NCBI GenBank assembly: GCA_031291095.1
Contig: JARLJR010000012.1
Coordinates: forward strand, 1 to 46,919
Direction of reading: 5' to 3'
DNA: 46,919 nucleotides
Source of the DNA: Legionella sp.
GTDB lineage: Bacteria; Pseudomonadota; Gammaproteobacteria; Legionellales; Legionellaceae
The position numbers and the translations under genes were made by a program. The first letter of the stretch is position 1; each line of letters opens with the position of its first letter. Below are positions 1 through 14,097 of the stretch, piece after piece. Below the pieces are notes generated by a model. That model was not told the DNA's origin. It did no database searches and saw only the letters and a list, made by a program, of their open reading frames with translations.

Positions 1-25
1 ACGCTGTTGTGGAGCAGGGGGCCGC

Positions 26-2998
26 TTTAAGTATATTAAACTAATTTACGTTCACAAATCATTATAGACAATGTTACCTTGCAAAATTATTACATATGAG
101 ATAATACGCGGCTTGCTGCGTTGACAACACTACATTTGTTTGCATTGCAGAATACGCTTGCTACCATCACTTGTCACGACAAGTGGCAGACGCCCGCTAT
201 GATTTTGTGTTAGCTGCTTTAAGTACATTAAACTAATTTAAGCTTATACGTTTTTATATGCGGTATTGACTTGCAAAAGTATTACGCATACACTAATATG
301 CGGCTTGCTGCATAGACTACAACGCATTTGCTTGCATTGCTTAACATATCAAACCATCACTGCCAGTCCCAACATGGTATTGGTGCACGTTATGGTGTGG
401 CAGTGGCTGCTTTGTGTGTACTGAACTAATTTAAGCTAATACATTGTTCCAGGTAGCGCCGCCTTTCAAAATTATTACGTATACACTGATACGTTTGCTA
501 ATATTGCTGAATACACAAACTATCACCGCAGCCCCAACAATTGGTTGGCACATGCTATGATTAAGTGCTGACTGCTTTAGGTAAACTAAACTAATTTAAG
601 TTCGTACATCTTTATATGTAGTATTGCCTTGCAAAATTAGTACGTGTATAACAATACGCACCTTACTGCACAAACAGCAATACATTTGCCAGCATTGCTG
701 AATATACCTCACCACCACTGCCTGTTCCAACGAATGGTGAGCGCATGCTATTGTGGGGCGAGGGTCACTTTAAGTATATTAAACTAATTTACGTTCACAA
801 ATCATTATATACAACGTTACCTTGCAAAATTATTACATATGGGATAATACGCGGCTTGCTGCATTGACAACAATACATTTGTTTGCATTGCAGAATACAC
901 CCGCTACCACCACCTGTCACGACAGGTGGCAGACGCCTGCTATGATTTGGTGCTGGCTGCTTTAAGTATATTAAACTAATTTAAGCTTATACGTTTTTAT
1001 ATGCGGTATTGACTTGCAAAATTATTACGCATACACTAATATGCGGCTTGCTGCATAGGCTACAACACATTTTCTCGCATTGCTTAACATATCAAACCAC
1101 CGCTGCCAGCCCCAACATTGTATGAGCGCACGCTATGCTGTGGCAGTGGTTGCTTTGTGTGTACTAAACTAATTTAAGCTAATACATTGTTCCAGGTAGC
1201 ACCGCCTTTCAAAATTATTACGTATATATCGATACGTTTGCTAATATTGCTGAATACACAAACTATCACCACAGCCCCAACAATCGGTTGGCGCATGCTA
1301 TGATTAAGTGCTGACTGCTTTAGGTAAACTAAACTAATTTAAGTTCATACATCTTTATATGTGGTATTACCTTGCAAAATTAGTACGTGTATAACAATAC
1401 GCATCTTACTGCACAAACAGCAATACATTTGCCAGCGTTGCTGAATATACCCCCACTACCACTGCTCGTTCCAACGAATGGTGAGCGCACGCTGTTGTGG
1501 AGCAGGGGGCCACTTTAAGTATATTAAACTAATTTACGTTCACAAATCATTATAGACAATGTTACCTTGCAAAATTATTACATGTGGGATAATACGCGGC
1601 TTGCTGCGTTGACAACAATACATTTGTTTGCATTGCAGAATACGCCCGCTACCACCACTTGTCACGACAAGCGGCAGACGCCAGCTATGATTTGGTGTTG
1701 GCCGCTTTAAGTATATTAAACTAATTTAAGCTTATACGTTTTTATATGCGGTATTGACTTGCAAAATTATTATGCATACACTAATGTGCGGCTTGCCGCA
1801 TAGACTACAACACGCTTGCTCACATTGCTTAACATATCAAATCATCACTGTCAGTTCCAACGTGGTATGGGTGCATGCTATGATGTGGCAGCGACTGCTT
1901 TGTGCGTACTGAACTAATTTAAGCTAATACATTGTTCCAGGTAGCGCCGCCTTTCAAAATTATTACGTATACGCTGATACGTTTGCTAATATTGCTGAAT
2001 ACACAAACTATCACAACAGTCCCAACAAGTGATTGGCGCATGCTATGCTTGCGCGCTGACTGCTTAGGCGCACTAAACTAATTCAAGTTCATACACCGTT
2101 GTGTGTAGTATTACCTTGCAAATTTAGTACGTGTATAACAGTACGCGACCTACTGCACAAACGGCAATACATTTGCCAGCATTGCTGAGTATATTCCAAC
2201 TACCACCGTCAATTCAAACATTGGGTAGGCGCACGCTGTGGTTGGGCTGGGGCCACCTTAAGTATACTAAACTACTTTGCGTTCATAAATCATTATAGAG
2301 GCTGTTGCATTACAAAATTATTGTGTGTACAGCAATATGCTGCTTGCTGCATAGACAGCAATGCGTTTGCTCGCGTTGCTGAAGCCGCCTGCTACCACTA
2401 GCAATTCCAACATGCGGCACGCGTGTGCTATGCTTTGGCGTTTACTGTTTTACGTATGCTAAACTAATTTAAGCTCGTACAGCTTTATGCGTGGTATTGC
2501 CTTGCAAAATTATTACACGTACAACAATACGTGACTTGCTGCATAGGTGGCAATACGGCTGCTTGCATTGCTTAATATACCGGCTACCACCGCCGATTCA
2601 AACAAGGTGTGACTGCGTGCTATTGTTGAGAAGCAGCCGCTTTAAGTATACTAAACTAATTTAAGTTTATACACCCTTGTAGATAATGTTGCCTTGCAAA
2701 ATTATTATTCATGCAATAATACGCGGACGGCCGCGTAGACAGCAATACGTTTGCTTTAGTTGCTTAGCGTGCCTGTCGCTGCTGCTCATTACAACAAATG
2801 GTTGGCGCGCACCGCGCCCGAGCAGCCATCGCGTTAAGTATACTAAACTATTTTAAGTTCGTACGTTGTTATAGGTGGCGTTTCCTTGAAAATTTGCTAT
2901 GCATACACAAATGCAGCTGCTCATATTGCCGAATATATCAACTATCACAGCCGATTCCAACAGCAGGACCACCGCATGCTATGCTTTGTGCAGACTAC
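26..2998 (+). repeat. Higher-order unit 1: (ABCD)x3-EFGH
   Basis: Monomer starts: A 26, B 218, C 411, D 576, A 769, B 961, C 1154, D 1319, A 1514, B 1706, C 1899, D 2064, E 2257, F 2448, G 2641, H 2834. The three ABCD blocks (about 743-745 bp each) are closer to one another than to ABCD blocks further right. For example, their C monomers share TTGTTCCAGGTAGC, which suggests recent local amplification. E is of the long (191 bp) form. Confidence 0.9.
961..985 (+). other. Example of the conserved monomer box TTTAAG-N13-TTTAAG
   Basis: This is the clearest example of the most conserved stretch of the satellite. Two direct copies of TTTAAG are separated by 13 bp that contain a GTATAC- or GTATAT-like core and TAAACTAA. 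It starts nearly every monomer, including many of the diverged ones at 34-36 kb. A decayed form is found in the monomers embedded in the 3.2-kb repeats. A sequence-specific binding protein is a reasonable inference, but none is known to me. The box does not match the CENP-B box pattern. Confidence 0.6.
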
Positions 2999-5176
2999 TT
3001 TAAGTATACTAAACTAATTTAAGCCTGCAAATCATTATAGACAATGTTGCCTTACAAAATTATTACATATAAGATAATACGCGGCTTGCCGCATTGACAG
3101 CAATACAGTTATTTGCATTGCTTAATACGCCAGCTACAACTGCTTGTTCTGACAGATGGCAGGCACACGCCATGGTTTGGCACTGGCTGCTTTAAATATA
3201 TTAAACTAATTTAAGTTTACAAACCTTTATATGCAGCGTTGACTTGCAAAACTATTACACGTACAATAATATGCGGCTTGCTGCACAGACGGCAATACGT
3301 TTGCTTGCATTGCTTAATACACTCAACCACCGCCGCCAATTCCAACATGCTGTGAGCACACCCTGTGATGAGGCAGCGGCCACTTTACGTGTGCTAAACT
3401 AATTTAAGTTAGTACGTTGTTACAGGTAGCGCAGCCTTTCAAAATTGTTACGCGTACGCCGGTACGTTTGATAATATTGCTGAATACGCAAACTATAACT
3501 GCGGTTCCAACAGCTGATAGGCATGCGCTATGATTTGGCGCCGACTTCTTTAGGTACGCTAAACTAGTTTAAGTTCGTACATCTTTATGCCTAGTATTAC
3601 CTTGCAAAATTAGTACATGTATAACAATACGCAGCTTACTGCACAAACAGCAATACATTTGCCAGCGTTGCTTAGTACAACCCAAACAAGGAATTGGCGC
3701 ACGCCGCGGTGTGGCAGTGGCTGCTTTAAGTATATTAAACTAATTTAAGTTCACAAATCATTATAGACAATGTTGCCTTGCAAAATTATTACATATAAGA
3801 TAATACGCAGCTTGCCGCGTTGACAGCAGTACATTTGTTTGCGCTGCTGAATACGCCTGCTACCACCGCTTGTTCCGACAAGCGACAGGCGTGTGCTATG
3901 ATTTGGTGTTGGCTGTTTTAAGTATATTAAACTAATTTAAGTTTATACATCTTTATATGCAGTATTGACTTGCAAAATTATTATATGTACAATAATATGC
4001 GGCTTGCTGCATAGACGACAATACGTATGCTTGCATTGCTTAATATACCCGCCTATCGCCACACGTTCCAATATGGTGTGAGCGTGCACTAGGATTTGGC
4101 AAAGCTGCTTTACACATACTAAAGTAAGTTAAGTTAATGTGTTGTTACTGGTAGCCCCGCCTTTCAAAATTATTACGCATACGCCGATACATTTGCTAAT
4201 ATTGCTGAATACACAAACTATCACCGTGGCCCCAACAAACGGCTGGCGTGTGCTATGATTGCGTGCTTACTGCTTTAGACACACTAAACTAATTTAAGTT
4301 CATACATCTTTATGTGTGGTATTACCTTGCAAAATTAGTACGTGTATAACAATACGTGGCTTACTACACAAACAGCAATACATTTGCAAGCATTGCTGAG
4401 TATATCCCCACTACCACCGCTCATTCCAAAAATGGACGAGCGCACGCTGTGGTGGAGCAGGGGCCGCTTTAAGTATACTAAACTAATTTAAGTTCACAAA
4501 TCATTATAAATACTGTTGGGTTGCAAAATTATTATGCGTACAGCAATACGCTGCTTGCATTGCTGAAGGCGCCTGCTACCACGCATGATTCCAACGCATG
4601 GCTGGTGCGCGCTGTGCTGTTGGCTGTTTTAAGTATACTAAACTAATTTAAGCTCGTACATCTTTATGTGTAGTATTGCCTTGCAAAATTATTACATGTA
4701 CAATAATACACGGCTTGCTGCATAGATTGCAATACGGCTGCTTGCGTTACTGAATATACAAGCTGCTGCTGCCAATTCCAACAAGGTGTGACCACGTGCT
4801 ATTGTTGAGCAGCAACCACTTTAAGTATACTAAACTAATTTAAGTTAATACATTGTTGTAGCTAATGTCGCCTTGCAAAATTATTATTCGTGCAATAATA
4901 CGTGGCTTACCGCGTAGACAGCAATACGTTTGCTTTGGTTACTTAGTATACCTATGACCACAGCACATTACAACAAGTTGCCGACATGTGCTATGACTGA
5001 GTGGCAGTCGCATTAAGTATACTAAACTATTTTAAGTTCGTACATTGTTGTAGGCAGCACCACGCCGCAAAATTGTTACGCGTACACAAGCGCATTTGCT
5101 CATATTGCCAAATATATCAACTACCACAGCCAATTACAGCGGTTGGTGGGTGCACGCTATGCTTGATGCAGCCTAT
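2999..5176 (+). repeat. Higher-order unit 2: (ABCD)x2-EFGH
   Basis: Monomer starts: A 2999, B 3191, C 3384, D 3549, A 3725, B 3917, C 4109, D 4274, E 4468, F 4628, G 4820, H 5013. This is the standard 12-mer (2178 bp). The first D is shortened in its tail (176 bp). E is of the short form (160 bp) and lacks the segment around the GGCTTGCTGCATAGAC landmark. Confidence 0.9.
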
Positions 5177-8100
5177 TTTAAGTATGCTAAACTAATTTAA
5201 GTTCACAAATAATTATAGACAATGTCGCCTTGCAAAATTATTACATACAAGATAATACGCGGCTTGCTGCATTTACAGCAATACGTTTACTTGCTTTGCT
5301 GAACACGCCTGCTACCACAGCTTGTTCCAACAGGTGGCAGATGCACGCTATGATTTGGTGTTGGCTGCTTTAAGTATATTAAACTAATTTAAGTTTATAC
5401 ATCTTTATACACAGTATTGCCTTGCAAAATTATTATGCATACAATAATATGCGACTTGCTGCATAGACGACAATACATTTGTTTGCATTGTTTAATATAC
5501 CCAACCACAACCGCCTGCCTCAACACGATGTTAGCGTGCTATGTTTTGGCGTGGGCCACTTTACGCGTACTAAACTAATTTAAGTTAATGCGCTGTTACA
5601 GGTAGGCTGCACTTCAAATTTGTTATGTGTACGCCGATACATTTGCTGATATTGCTGAATACACAAACCATCACAGCAGTTCCAACAAATGGTTGGCACA
5701 TGCTATGATTGGGCGCTGACTGCTTTATGTACACTAAACTAATTTAAGTTCATACATCTTTATGTGTAGTATCGCCTTGCAAAATTAGTACACGTATAAC
5801 AATATGCAGCTTACTGCACAAGCAGCAATACATTTGCCAGCATTGCTGAGTATACCAACTACCACCGCCCATTCCAACAGGGGGTTAGCGCATGCTGTGG
5901 TGGGGCTGGGGCCACTTTAAGTCTATTAAACTAATTTAAGTTCACAAATCATTATAGAAAACGTTGCCTTGCAAAATTATTACATATAAGATAATACACA
6001 ACTTGCTGCGTTGACAGCAATACATTTGTTTGCGTTGCTGAATACGTCTGCTACCACCGCTTGTTATGACAAGCAGCAGGCGCGTGCTATGATTTGATGC
6101 TGACAGCTTTAAGTATATTAAACTAATTTAAGTTTATATATCTTTATACGCGGTGTTGACTTGCAGAATTATTACCCGTACAACAATATGCGGCTTGCTG
6201 CATAAACGACAACACGTTTGCTCGCGTTGCTTAATATGCCCGACTACTGCTACCCATCTCAACACGTTGTTAGCGCACGCTATGATGAGGTTGGGGCCGC
6301 TTTACGTGTACTAAACTAATTTAAGTTAATACGTTGTTACTGGTAGCACCGCCTTTCAAAGCTATTACGCGTACACCGATACGTTTGCTAATGTTGCTGA
6401 ATACACAAACTATCACCACAGTTCCAACAAATGGTTTGCGCACGCTATGATTGGGTGCTAACTACTTTAAGTATGTTAAACTAATTTAAGTTCATACATC
6501 TTTATGTGTAGTATTACCTTGCAAAATTAGTACATGTATAACAATACGTGGCTTCCCACACAAGCAGCAATACGTTTGCCAGCGCTGCTGAGTAAATCCC
6601 GCTACCACTGCCAAGCCAAACTGGGTGAGTGCACGCTGTGGTTGGGTAGGGGCCGCTTTAAGTATATTAAACTAATTTAAGTTCACAAATCATTACGGAC
6701 GATGTTGCCTTGCAAAATTATTACATATGAGATAATATGCAGCTTGCTGCGTTGACAGCAATACATTTGTTTGCATTGCTGAATACTCCTGCTACCACAG
6801 CTTGTTCCGACAAGTGGCAGACGCATGTTATGATTTGGTGTTGACTGCTTTAAGTATATTAAACTAATTTAAGTTAATACGTTGTTACTGGTAGCACCGC
6901 CTTTCAAATTTATTACGTGTACGCCGATACGCTTGCTAATATTGCTGAATACACAAACTATCACCACAGTTCCAACAAACGGTTGGCACACGCTATGCTT
7001 GAGTGCTGACTGCTTTAGGTACACTAAACTATTTTAAGTTCATACGTCTTTATGTGTAGTATTACCTTGCAAAACTAGTACATGTATAACAATATGCGGC
7101 TTACCGCACAAACAGCAATACATTTTCCAGCATTGCTGAGTATACCCACTACAACCGCCAATCCCAACATGGTGGGGTGAGCGCGCGCGGTGGTGGAGCA
7201 GGGGCCGCTTCAAGTATACTAAACTAATTTAAGTTCACAAATCATTATAGACGCCGTTGCGTTGCAAAATTATTATGTGTACAGCAATGCACCTGCTTGC
7301 GTTGCTGAAAATGCCTGCTACCACGGGCAATTCCAACATGTGACATGTGCATGCTATGCTTTGGCGTTTGCTGTTTTATGTGTACTAAACTAATTTAAGC
7401 TTGTACGTCTTTATGTGTACAGCCGCCTTGCAAAATTATTACATATACAGCAATACACGACTTGTTGCACAGTTGGCAGTATGGTTGCTTGCGTTGCTGA
7501 ATATACCGGCTACTGCCGCCAATTCCAACAAGGTGTAGCGACGTGCTATTGTTGAGCAACAGCCACTTTAAGTGTACTAAACTAAGTTAAGTTCACAAAC
7601 CGTTGTAGATAATGTTGCCTTGCAAAATTATTATTCGTGCAATAACTCGTGACTTTCTGCGTATACAGCAATACATTTGCTTCGGTTGCCTAGTATGTCA
7701 ACTACCGCTGCTCATTACAACAATTGATTGGCGTGCACTATGACTGCATGCTGGTCGTGCTAAGTATGCTAAACTATTTTAAGTTCATACATTGTTATAT
7801 GTGGCATTTCCTCGCAAAATTGTTACACGTACACAAGTGCGTTTGCTCATATTGCCGAATATATCAACCATCGCAGCCAATTTCAACAGTGTGACTGATG
7901 CATGCTATGCTTGATGCAGACTACTTTAAGTATACTAAACTAATTTAAGTTCACAAATCGTTATAGACGACGTTACCTTGCAAAATTATTGCATGTACAA
8001 CAATACATGGCTTGCTGCATAGTTGGCAATACGGTTGCTTGCGCTGCTGAATATACCGGCTACCGCTGTCAATTCCAACAAGGTGTGACCTCGTGCTGTT

Positions 8101-8474
8101 GTTTGGCAGCAGCCACTTTATGTACACTAAACTAATTTAAGTTCGTACATCATTGTAGATAATGTTGCCTTGCAAAATTATTATTCATGCAATAATACGC
8201 GGCTTGCTGCATAAACAGCAATACGTTTGCTTTGGTTGCTTAGTATGCCAACGACCGCTGCGCATTACAACAAGTGATTGACATGCACTATGACCACGTA
8301 GCAGCCGCATTAAGTATACTAAACTATTTTAGGTTCATACATTGTTATAGGCGGCGCCGCAGCGCAAAATTGTTATGCGTACACAAACGCATTTGCTCCT
8401 ATTGCTGAATATATCAACTACCACAGCCAATTTCAACCGTGTGGAGAGTGCATGCTATGCTTGGTGCAGACTAT
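5177..8474 (+). repeat. Higher-order unit 3: ABCD-ABCD-ACD-EFGH plus (A/F)-G-H
   Basis: Monomer starts: A 5177, B 5369, C 5560, D 5724, A 5916, B 6108, C 6301, D 6466, A 6657, C 6849, D 7014, E 7209, F 7375, G 7567, H 7760, A/F hybrid 7925, G 8117, H 8310. The third ABCD block has lost B. The D before E has the box variant AAACTATTTTAAG, otherwise typical of H. The same 18-monomer layout is repeated immediately downstream. Confidence 0.88.
7925..8116 (+). repeat. Hybrid satellite monomer A/F
   Basis: The first third reads as type A (TTCACAAATC, TTATAGACGACGTT). The remainder reads as type F (ACATGTACAACAATAC, GCAATACGGTTGCTTGCG, GAATATACCGG, CAAGGTGTGACC). It is followed by G and H, so B to E are missing. 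The simplest explanation is an out-of-register crossover between an A and an F monomer. An equivalent hybrid lies at 11211. Confidence 0.8.
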
Positions 8475-11400
8475 TTTAAGTATACTAAACTAATTTAAGT
8501 TCACAAATAATTATAGACAACGCTGCCTTGCAAAATTCTTACATGTAAGATAATACGTGGCTTGATGTGTTGACAGCAATACGTTTGCTTGCATTGCTGA
8601 ACACGCCTGCTACTACAGCTTGTTCCAACAAGTGGCAGACGCGTGCTATGATTTGGCGTTGGCTGCTTTAAGTATATTAAACTAATTTAAGTTTATACAA
8701 CTTTATGTGCAGTATTGCCTTGCAAAATTATTATGTGTACAATAATATGCGGCTTGCTGCATAGGCGACAATACGTTTGCTTGTATTGCTTAATATACCC
8801 AATTACTGCCGCCACCACAGCACGCTGTGATTTGGCTGTGGCCGCTTTACGCGTACTAAACTAATTTAAGTTAGTGCATTGTTACGAGTGGCGCAGTCTT
8901 TCAAAATTATTATGCGTACATCGATACATTTGCTGATATTGCTGAATACGCAAACTGTCACTGCAGTTCCAACAAATGGTTGGCACATGCTATGATTGGA
9001 CGCTGACCGTTTTATGTACACCAGACTAATTTAAATTCATACATTTTTATGTGTAGTATCACCTTGCAAAATTAGTACATGTATAACAATACGCGGCTTA
9101 CTGCACAAACAGCAATACATTTGCCAGTGTTGCTGAGTATACCACACCACAGCCCATTCCAGCAAGGGGTGAGCACGCGCTGTGGTGTGGCAGGGCTGCT
9201 TTAAGTATATTAAACTAATTTAAGTTCACAAATCATTATAGACACCATTGCCTTGCAAAATTATTACATATAAGACAATACATGACTTGCCGTGTTGACA
9301 GCAATACATTTGTTTGCATTGCTTAATGCGCCTGTTACAACAGCTTGTTACGACAGGTGGCAGATGCACGCTATGATTTGATGCTGGCCGCTTTAAGTAT
9401 ATTAAACTAATTTAAGTTTATATATCTTTATGTGTAGTATTGCCTTGCAAAATTATTATGCGTACAATAATATGCGGCTTGCTGCATAAACGACAACACG
9501 TTTGCTTGCATTGCTTAATATATCAAACTGCTGCTACCCGCCCCCCAAAATGTTGTGAGCGTGTGCTATGCTGGGGCGTTGACTACTTTACACATACTAA
9601 ACTAATTTAAGTTAACACGTTGTTACAGGTAGCACCGCCTTTCAAAATTATTACGCGTACGCCGACACGTTTGCTAATATTGCTGAATACACAAACTATC
9701 ACCACAGTTCCAACAAATGGTTTGTGCACACTATGATTTGGTACTGACTGCTTTAGGTATGCTAAACTAATTTAAGTTCATACAGCTTTATATGTAGTAT
9801 TACCTTGCAAAATTAGTACATGTATAACAATACGCGGCTTACCACGCAAACAGCAAGACATTTGCCAGTATCGCTGCGTATACCCACTATCACCGCACGT
9901 CCAAACTTGTGTGAGCGCACGCTGTGGTGTAGCGGTTGGCCGCTTTAAGTATATTAAATTAATTTAAGTTCACAAATCATTATAGATGATGTTGCCTTGC
10001 AAAATTATTACATATATGATAATACGCAGCTTGCTGCGTTGACAGTAATACATTTGTTTGCGTTGCTGAATACACTCGCCACCACTGCATGTTCCGACGC
10101 ATGACTGACGCATGTTATGCTTTGGCGTTGGCTGCTTTAAGTATATTAAACTAATTTAAGTTAATACGTTGTTACGGGTAGCACCGCCTTTCAAAATTAT
10201 TACGCGTACACAGATATGTTTGCTAATATTGCTGAATACACAAACTATCACTGCAGTTCCAACAACCAGTTGACACACTATGCTTGAGTGCTGACTGCTT
10301 TAGGTACACTAAACTATTTTAAGTTCATACATCTTTATGCGTAGTATTACCTTGCAAAACTAGTACATGTATAACAATACGCGGCTTACTGCACAAACAG
10401 CAATACATTTGCCAGCATTGCTGAGTATACCCCACTACAACTGCCCGTTCCAACAGGGTGGGGCGGGCGCACGCTGTGATGTGTCAGGGGCCACATTAAG
10501 TATACTAAACTAATTTAAGTTCACAAATCATTATATACGCCGTTGCACTGCAAAATTATTATGTGTACAGCGATGCGTTTGCTTGCGTTGCTGAAAATGC
10601 CTGCTACTGCGAGCAATTACAACATGCGGCAGGCATGCGCTATGCTTTGATGCTTGCTGTTTTAGGTATACTAAACGAATTTAAGCTCGCATATCTTTAC
10701 GCGCAATATTGCCACGCAAAATTATTACATGTACAACAATACGCGACTTGCTGCATAGATGGCAATGTGGTTGCTTGCGTTGCTGCATATACCAGCCACC
10801 GCTGCCAATTTAAACAAGATGTGACAGCATGCTATTGTTGAGCAGCGGTCGCTTTAAGTATACTAAACTAATTTAAGTTCACAAATCATTATGGGTAATG
10901 TTGCCTTGCAAAATTATTGTTCGTGCAATAATACATTACTTGCTATGTAGACAGCGACATGTTTGCTCTTGTTGCTTAGTATGCCAACTACTGCTGCTAA
11001 TTACAACAAGTGATTGGCGTGCGCTATGACTGAGCAGCTGTCATGTTAAGTATACTAAACTGTTTTAAGTTCATACATTGTTGTAGGCAGCATTTCCTAA
11101 CAAACTTGTTACACGCACACCAACGCGCTTACTCATGTTGCCGAATATATCAACTACCACAGCCAATCCAAACAGTGTGACTGATGCATGCTATGCTTGA
11201 TGCAGACTACTTTACGTATACTAAACTAATTTAAGTTTACAAATCATTATAGACAATGTTGCCTTGCAAAATTATTACACGTACAACAATACGCGGCTTG
11301 CTGCACAGGTAGCAATACGGCTGCTTGCATTGCTGAATATACCAGCTACCGCCAGCAATTCCAACAAGGTGTGACCACATGCTATTGCTGGGCAGCGGCC

Positions 11401-11758
11401 ACTTTATGTATACTAAAGTAATTTAAGTTCATACATCATCGTAGATAATGTTGCCTTGCAAAATTATTATTCGTGTGATAATACGTGACTTGCTGCGTAG
11501 ACAGCAGTGCGTTTGCTTTGGTTGCTTAGTATGCAAACGACTGCCACACATTACAACAGGTGGTTGACGCGTACTATGACTGCGCGGCGATCACGTTAAG
11601 TACACTAAACTATTTTAGGTTCGTACATTGCTATAGGTGGCACCCGCGCAAAATTGTTATGCACACACAAACGCATTTGCTAATATTGCCGAATACGTCA
11701 ACTACCACAGCCAATTCCAGCAGTGGTTTTGGTGCATGCTATGCTTGATGCAGACTAT
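8475..11758 (+). repeat. Higher-order unit 4: second copy of the 18-monomer super-unit
   Basis: Monomer starts: A 8475, B 8667, C 8846, D 9011, A 9200, B 9392, C 9587, D 9752, A 9944, C 10136, D 10299, E 10495, F 10661, G 10853, H 11046, A/F 11211, G 11403, H 11596. It has the same order as unit 3, including the missing B, the variant D box and the A/F hybrid. That makes 3298 and 3284 bp tandem super-units. Confidence 0.88.
11211..11402 (+). repeat. Hybrid satellite monomer A/F, second copy
   Basis: It starts as type A (TTTACAAATCATTATAGACAA) and continues as type F (ACACGTACAACAATACGCGG, GCAATACGGCTGC, GAATATACCAGC). It is followed by G (11403) and H (11596). This is the counterpart of the hybrid at 7925 in the second super-unit, so the crossover predates the super-unit duplication. 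Confidence 0.8.
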
Positions 11759-14097
11759 TTTAAGTATACTAAACTAATTTAAGTTTGCAAATCATTATAG
11801 GCAATGCTACCTTGCAAAATTATTACATATAAGATTGTACATGGCTTGCTGCGTTGACAGCAATACGTTTGCTTGCATTGCTGGATATGCCCACTGCTGC
11901 AGCTTGTTCCAGCAAGCGGCAGACGCATGCTATGATTTGGTGTTGACTACTTTAAGCATATTAAACTAATTTAAGTTCATAAATCATTATAGACAACGTT
12001 GCTTTGCAAAATTATTACATATAAGATGATACACGACTTGCTGCGTTGACAGCAATACATTTGTTTGTATTGCTGAATACGCCTACTGCCACCGCTTGTT
12101 ACGACACGTGGCGGACGCGTGCTATGATTTGGTGTTGACTGCTTTAAGTATATTAAACTAATTTAAGTTTATATATCTTTATATGCGGCGTTGACTTGCA
12201 AAATTATTACGCATGCAATAATATGCGGCTTGCTGCATAAACGACAACACATTTGCTTTCATTGCTTAATATACCAAACTACTACTACCCGCCACAACAT
12301 GTTGTTAGTGCATGCTATGATTGGGCAGCGGCCGCTTTACGCGTACTAAACAAATTTAAGTTAATACGTTGTTACAGGTGGCGGCGCCTTTCAAAATTAT
12401 TATGCATACACCAATACGTTTGCTAATATTGCTGAATACACAAACTATCACCGCAGTTCCAACAAATGGTTTGCACATGCTATGATTGGGTGCTGACTGC
12501 TTTATGTGTGCTAAACTAATTTAAGTTCACACATATTTATGTGTAGTATTACCTTGCAAAATTAGTACATGTATAACAATGCACGTCTTACTGCACAAAC
12601 AGCAATACGTTTGTCAGCATCGTTGCATGTACCTCACTACCGCCGCACATTCAAACCGAGGTTAGCACGCGCTGCGGTTTGGCGGTGGCCGCTTTAAGTA
12701 TATTAAACTAATTTAAGTTCACAAATCATTATAGACGGTGTTGCTTTGCAAAATTATTACACATAAGATAATACGCGGCTTGCTGCGTTGACAGTAATAC
12801 GTTTGTTTGCATTGCCGAATACACCAGCCACCGCCGCTTGTTCCGACAAGTGGCAAACGCATGTTATGATTTGGTGTTAGTTGCTTTAAGTATATTAAAC
12901 TAATTTAAGTTTATACATTTTTATACGCCGCGTTTACTTGCAAAATTATTACGCGTACAACAATATGCAGCTTGCTGCATAGACGATGATACATCTGCTT
13001 GCATTGCTTAATATACCAAACTACTGCCGCCAGTTCCAACATGGTGTGAGCACGTGCTATGATTTGGCTTGGGCTGCTTTGCGTGTATTAAACTAATTTA
13101 AGTTAATACGTTGTTACAGGTGGTGTCGTCTTTCAAAATTATTATGCGTACACCAATACGTTTGCTAATACTGCTGAATACGCTGACTGCTTTAGGTGCA
13201 CTAAACTATTTTAAGTTCATACAGCTTTATGCGTAGTATTACCTTGCAAAACTAGTACATGTATAACAATACGTGGCTTACTGCGCAAACAGCAATACAT
13301 TTGCCAGCATCACTGAGTATACCAGCACCGCCGCCACCCACCACAACAGGGCGCGGGCACGTGCTGCGGTGGGCGACGGCCGCTTTAAGTATACTAAACT
13401 AATTTAAGTTCACAAATCATTATATACACCGTTGCGCTGCAAAATTATTATGTGTACAGCAATACGTTTGTTTGCATTGCTGAAGATGCCTGCTACCACG
13501 ATCAATTCCAACATGTGATGATGCATGCTACGCTTTGGTGTTGGCTGTTTTAAGTATACTAAACTAATTTAAACCCGTACATCTTTATGCGCACCATTGC
13601 TTTGCAAAATTATTGCATGTACAACAATATGCGACTTGCTGCACAGATGGCAATACGGTTGCTTGCATTGCTGAATATACCAGCCACTGCTGCCAATTCC
13701 AGCAAGGTGTGACAACGTGCTATTGTTGAGCGGCAGCCACTTTACGTGCACTAAACTAATTTAAGTTCACAAATCATTATATATAATGTTGCCTTGCAAT
13801 ATTGTTATTCCTGCAATAGTACGTGGCTTGCTGCGTAGACAGCAATACGTTTGCTTTGGTTGCTTAATATGCCAGCTACCGCTGCTCATTACAACAAGTT
13901 GTTGGCGTGCACTGTGGCTGAGCAGTGGTCACGTTAAGTATACTAAACTATTTTAAGTTCACACATTGTTGTAGGCGGCATTTCCTCGCAAAATTGTTAC
14001 ATGTATACCAACGCTTTTGCTCATATTGCCGAATATATCAACTATCGCAGCCAATTACAACAGTTGGCTGATGCATGCTATGCTTGATGCAGACTAT
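11759..14097 (+). repeat. Higher-order unit 5: A-ABCD-ABCD-EFGH with truncated C
   Basis: Monomer starts: A 11759, A 11951, B 12143, C 12336, D 12501, A 12693, B 12885, C 13078, D 13191, E 13384, F 13548, G 13741, H 13934. It opens with two consecutive A monomers. The second C is only 113 bp long. The D at 13191 carries the H-like box variant, as in units 3 and 4. Confidence 0.88.
13078..13190 (+). repeat. C-type monomer with internal deletion
   Basis: This C monomer runs normally to GCTGAATAC and then jumps straight to GCTGACTGC, the end of a C monomer. It lacks about 52 bp that other C monomers have between these points, namely the ACAAACTATCACC and TTCCAACAAATGG landmarks. It is a private event, not seen in the other C monomers. 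Confidence 0.85.
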
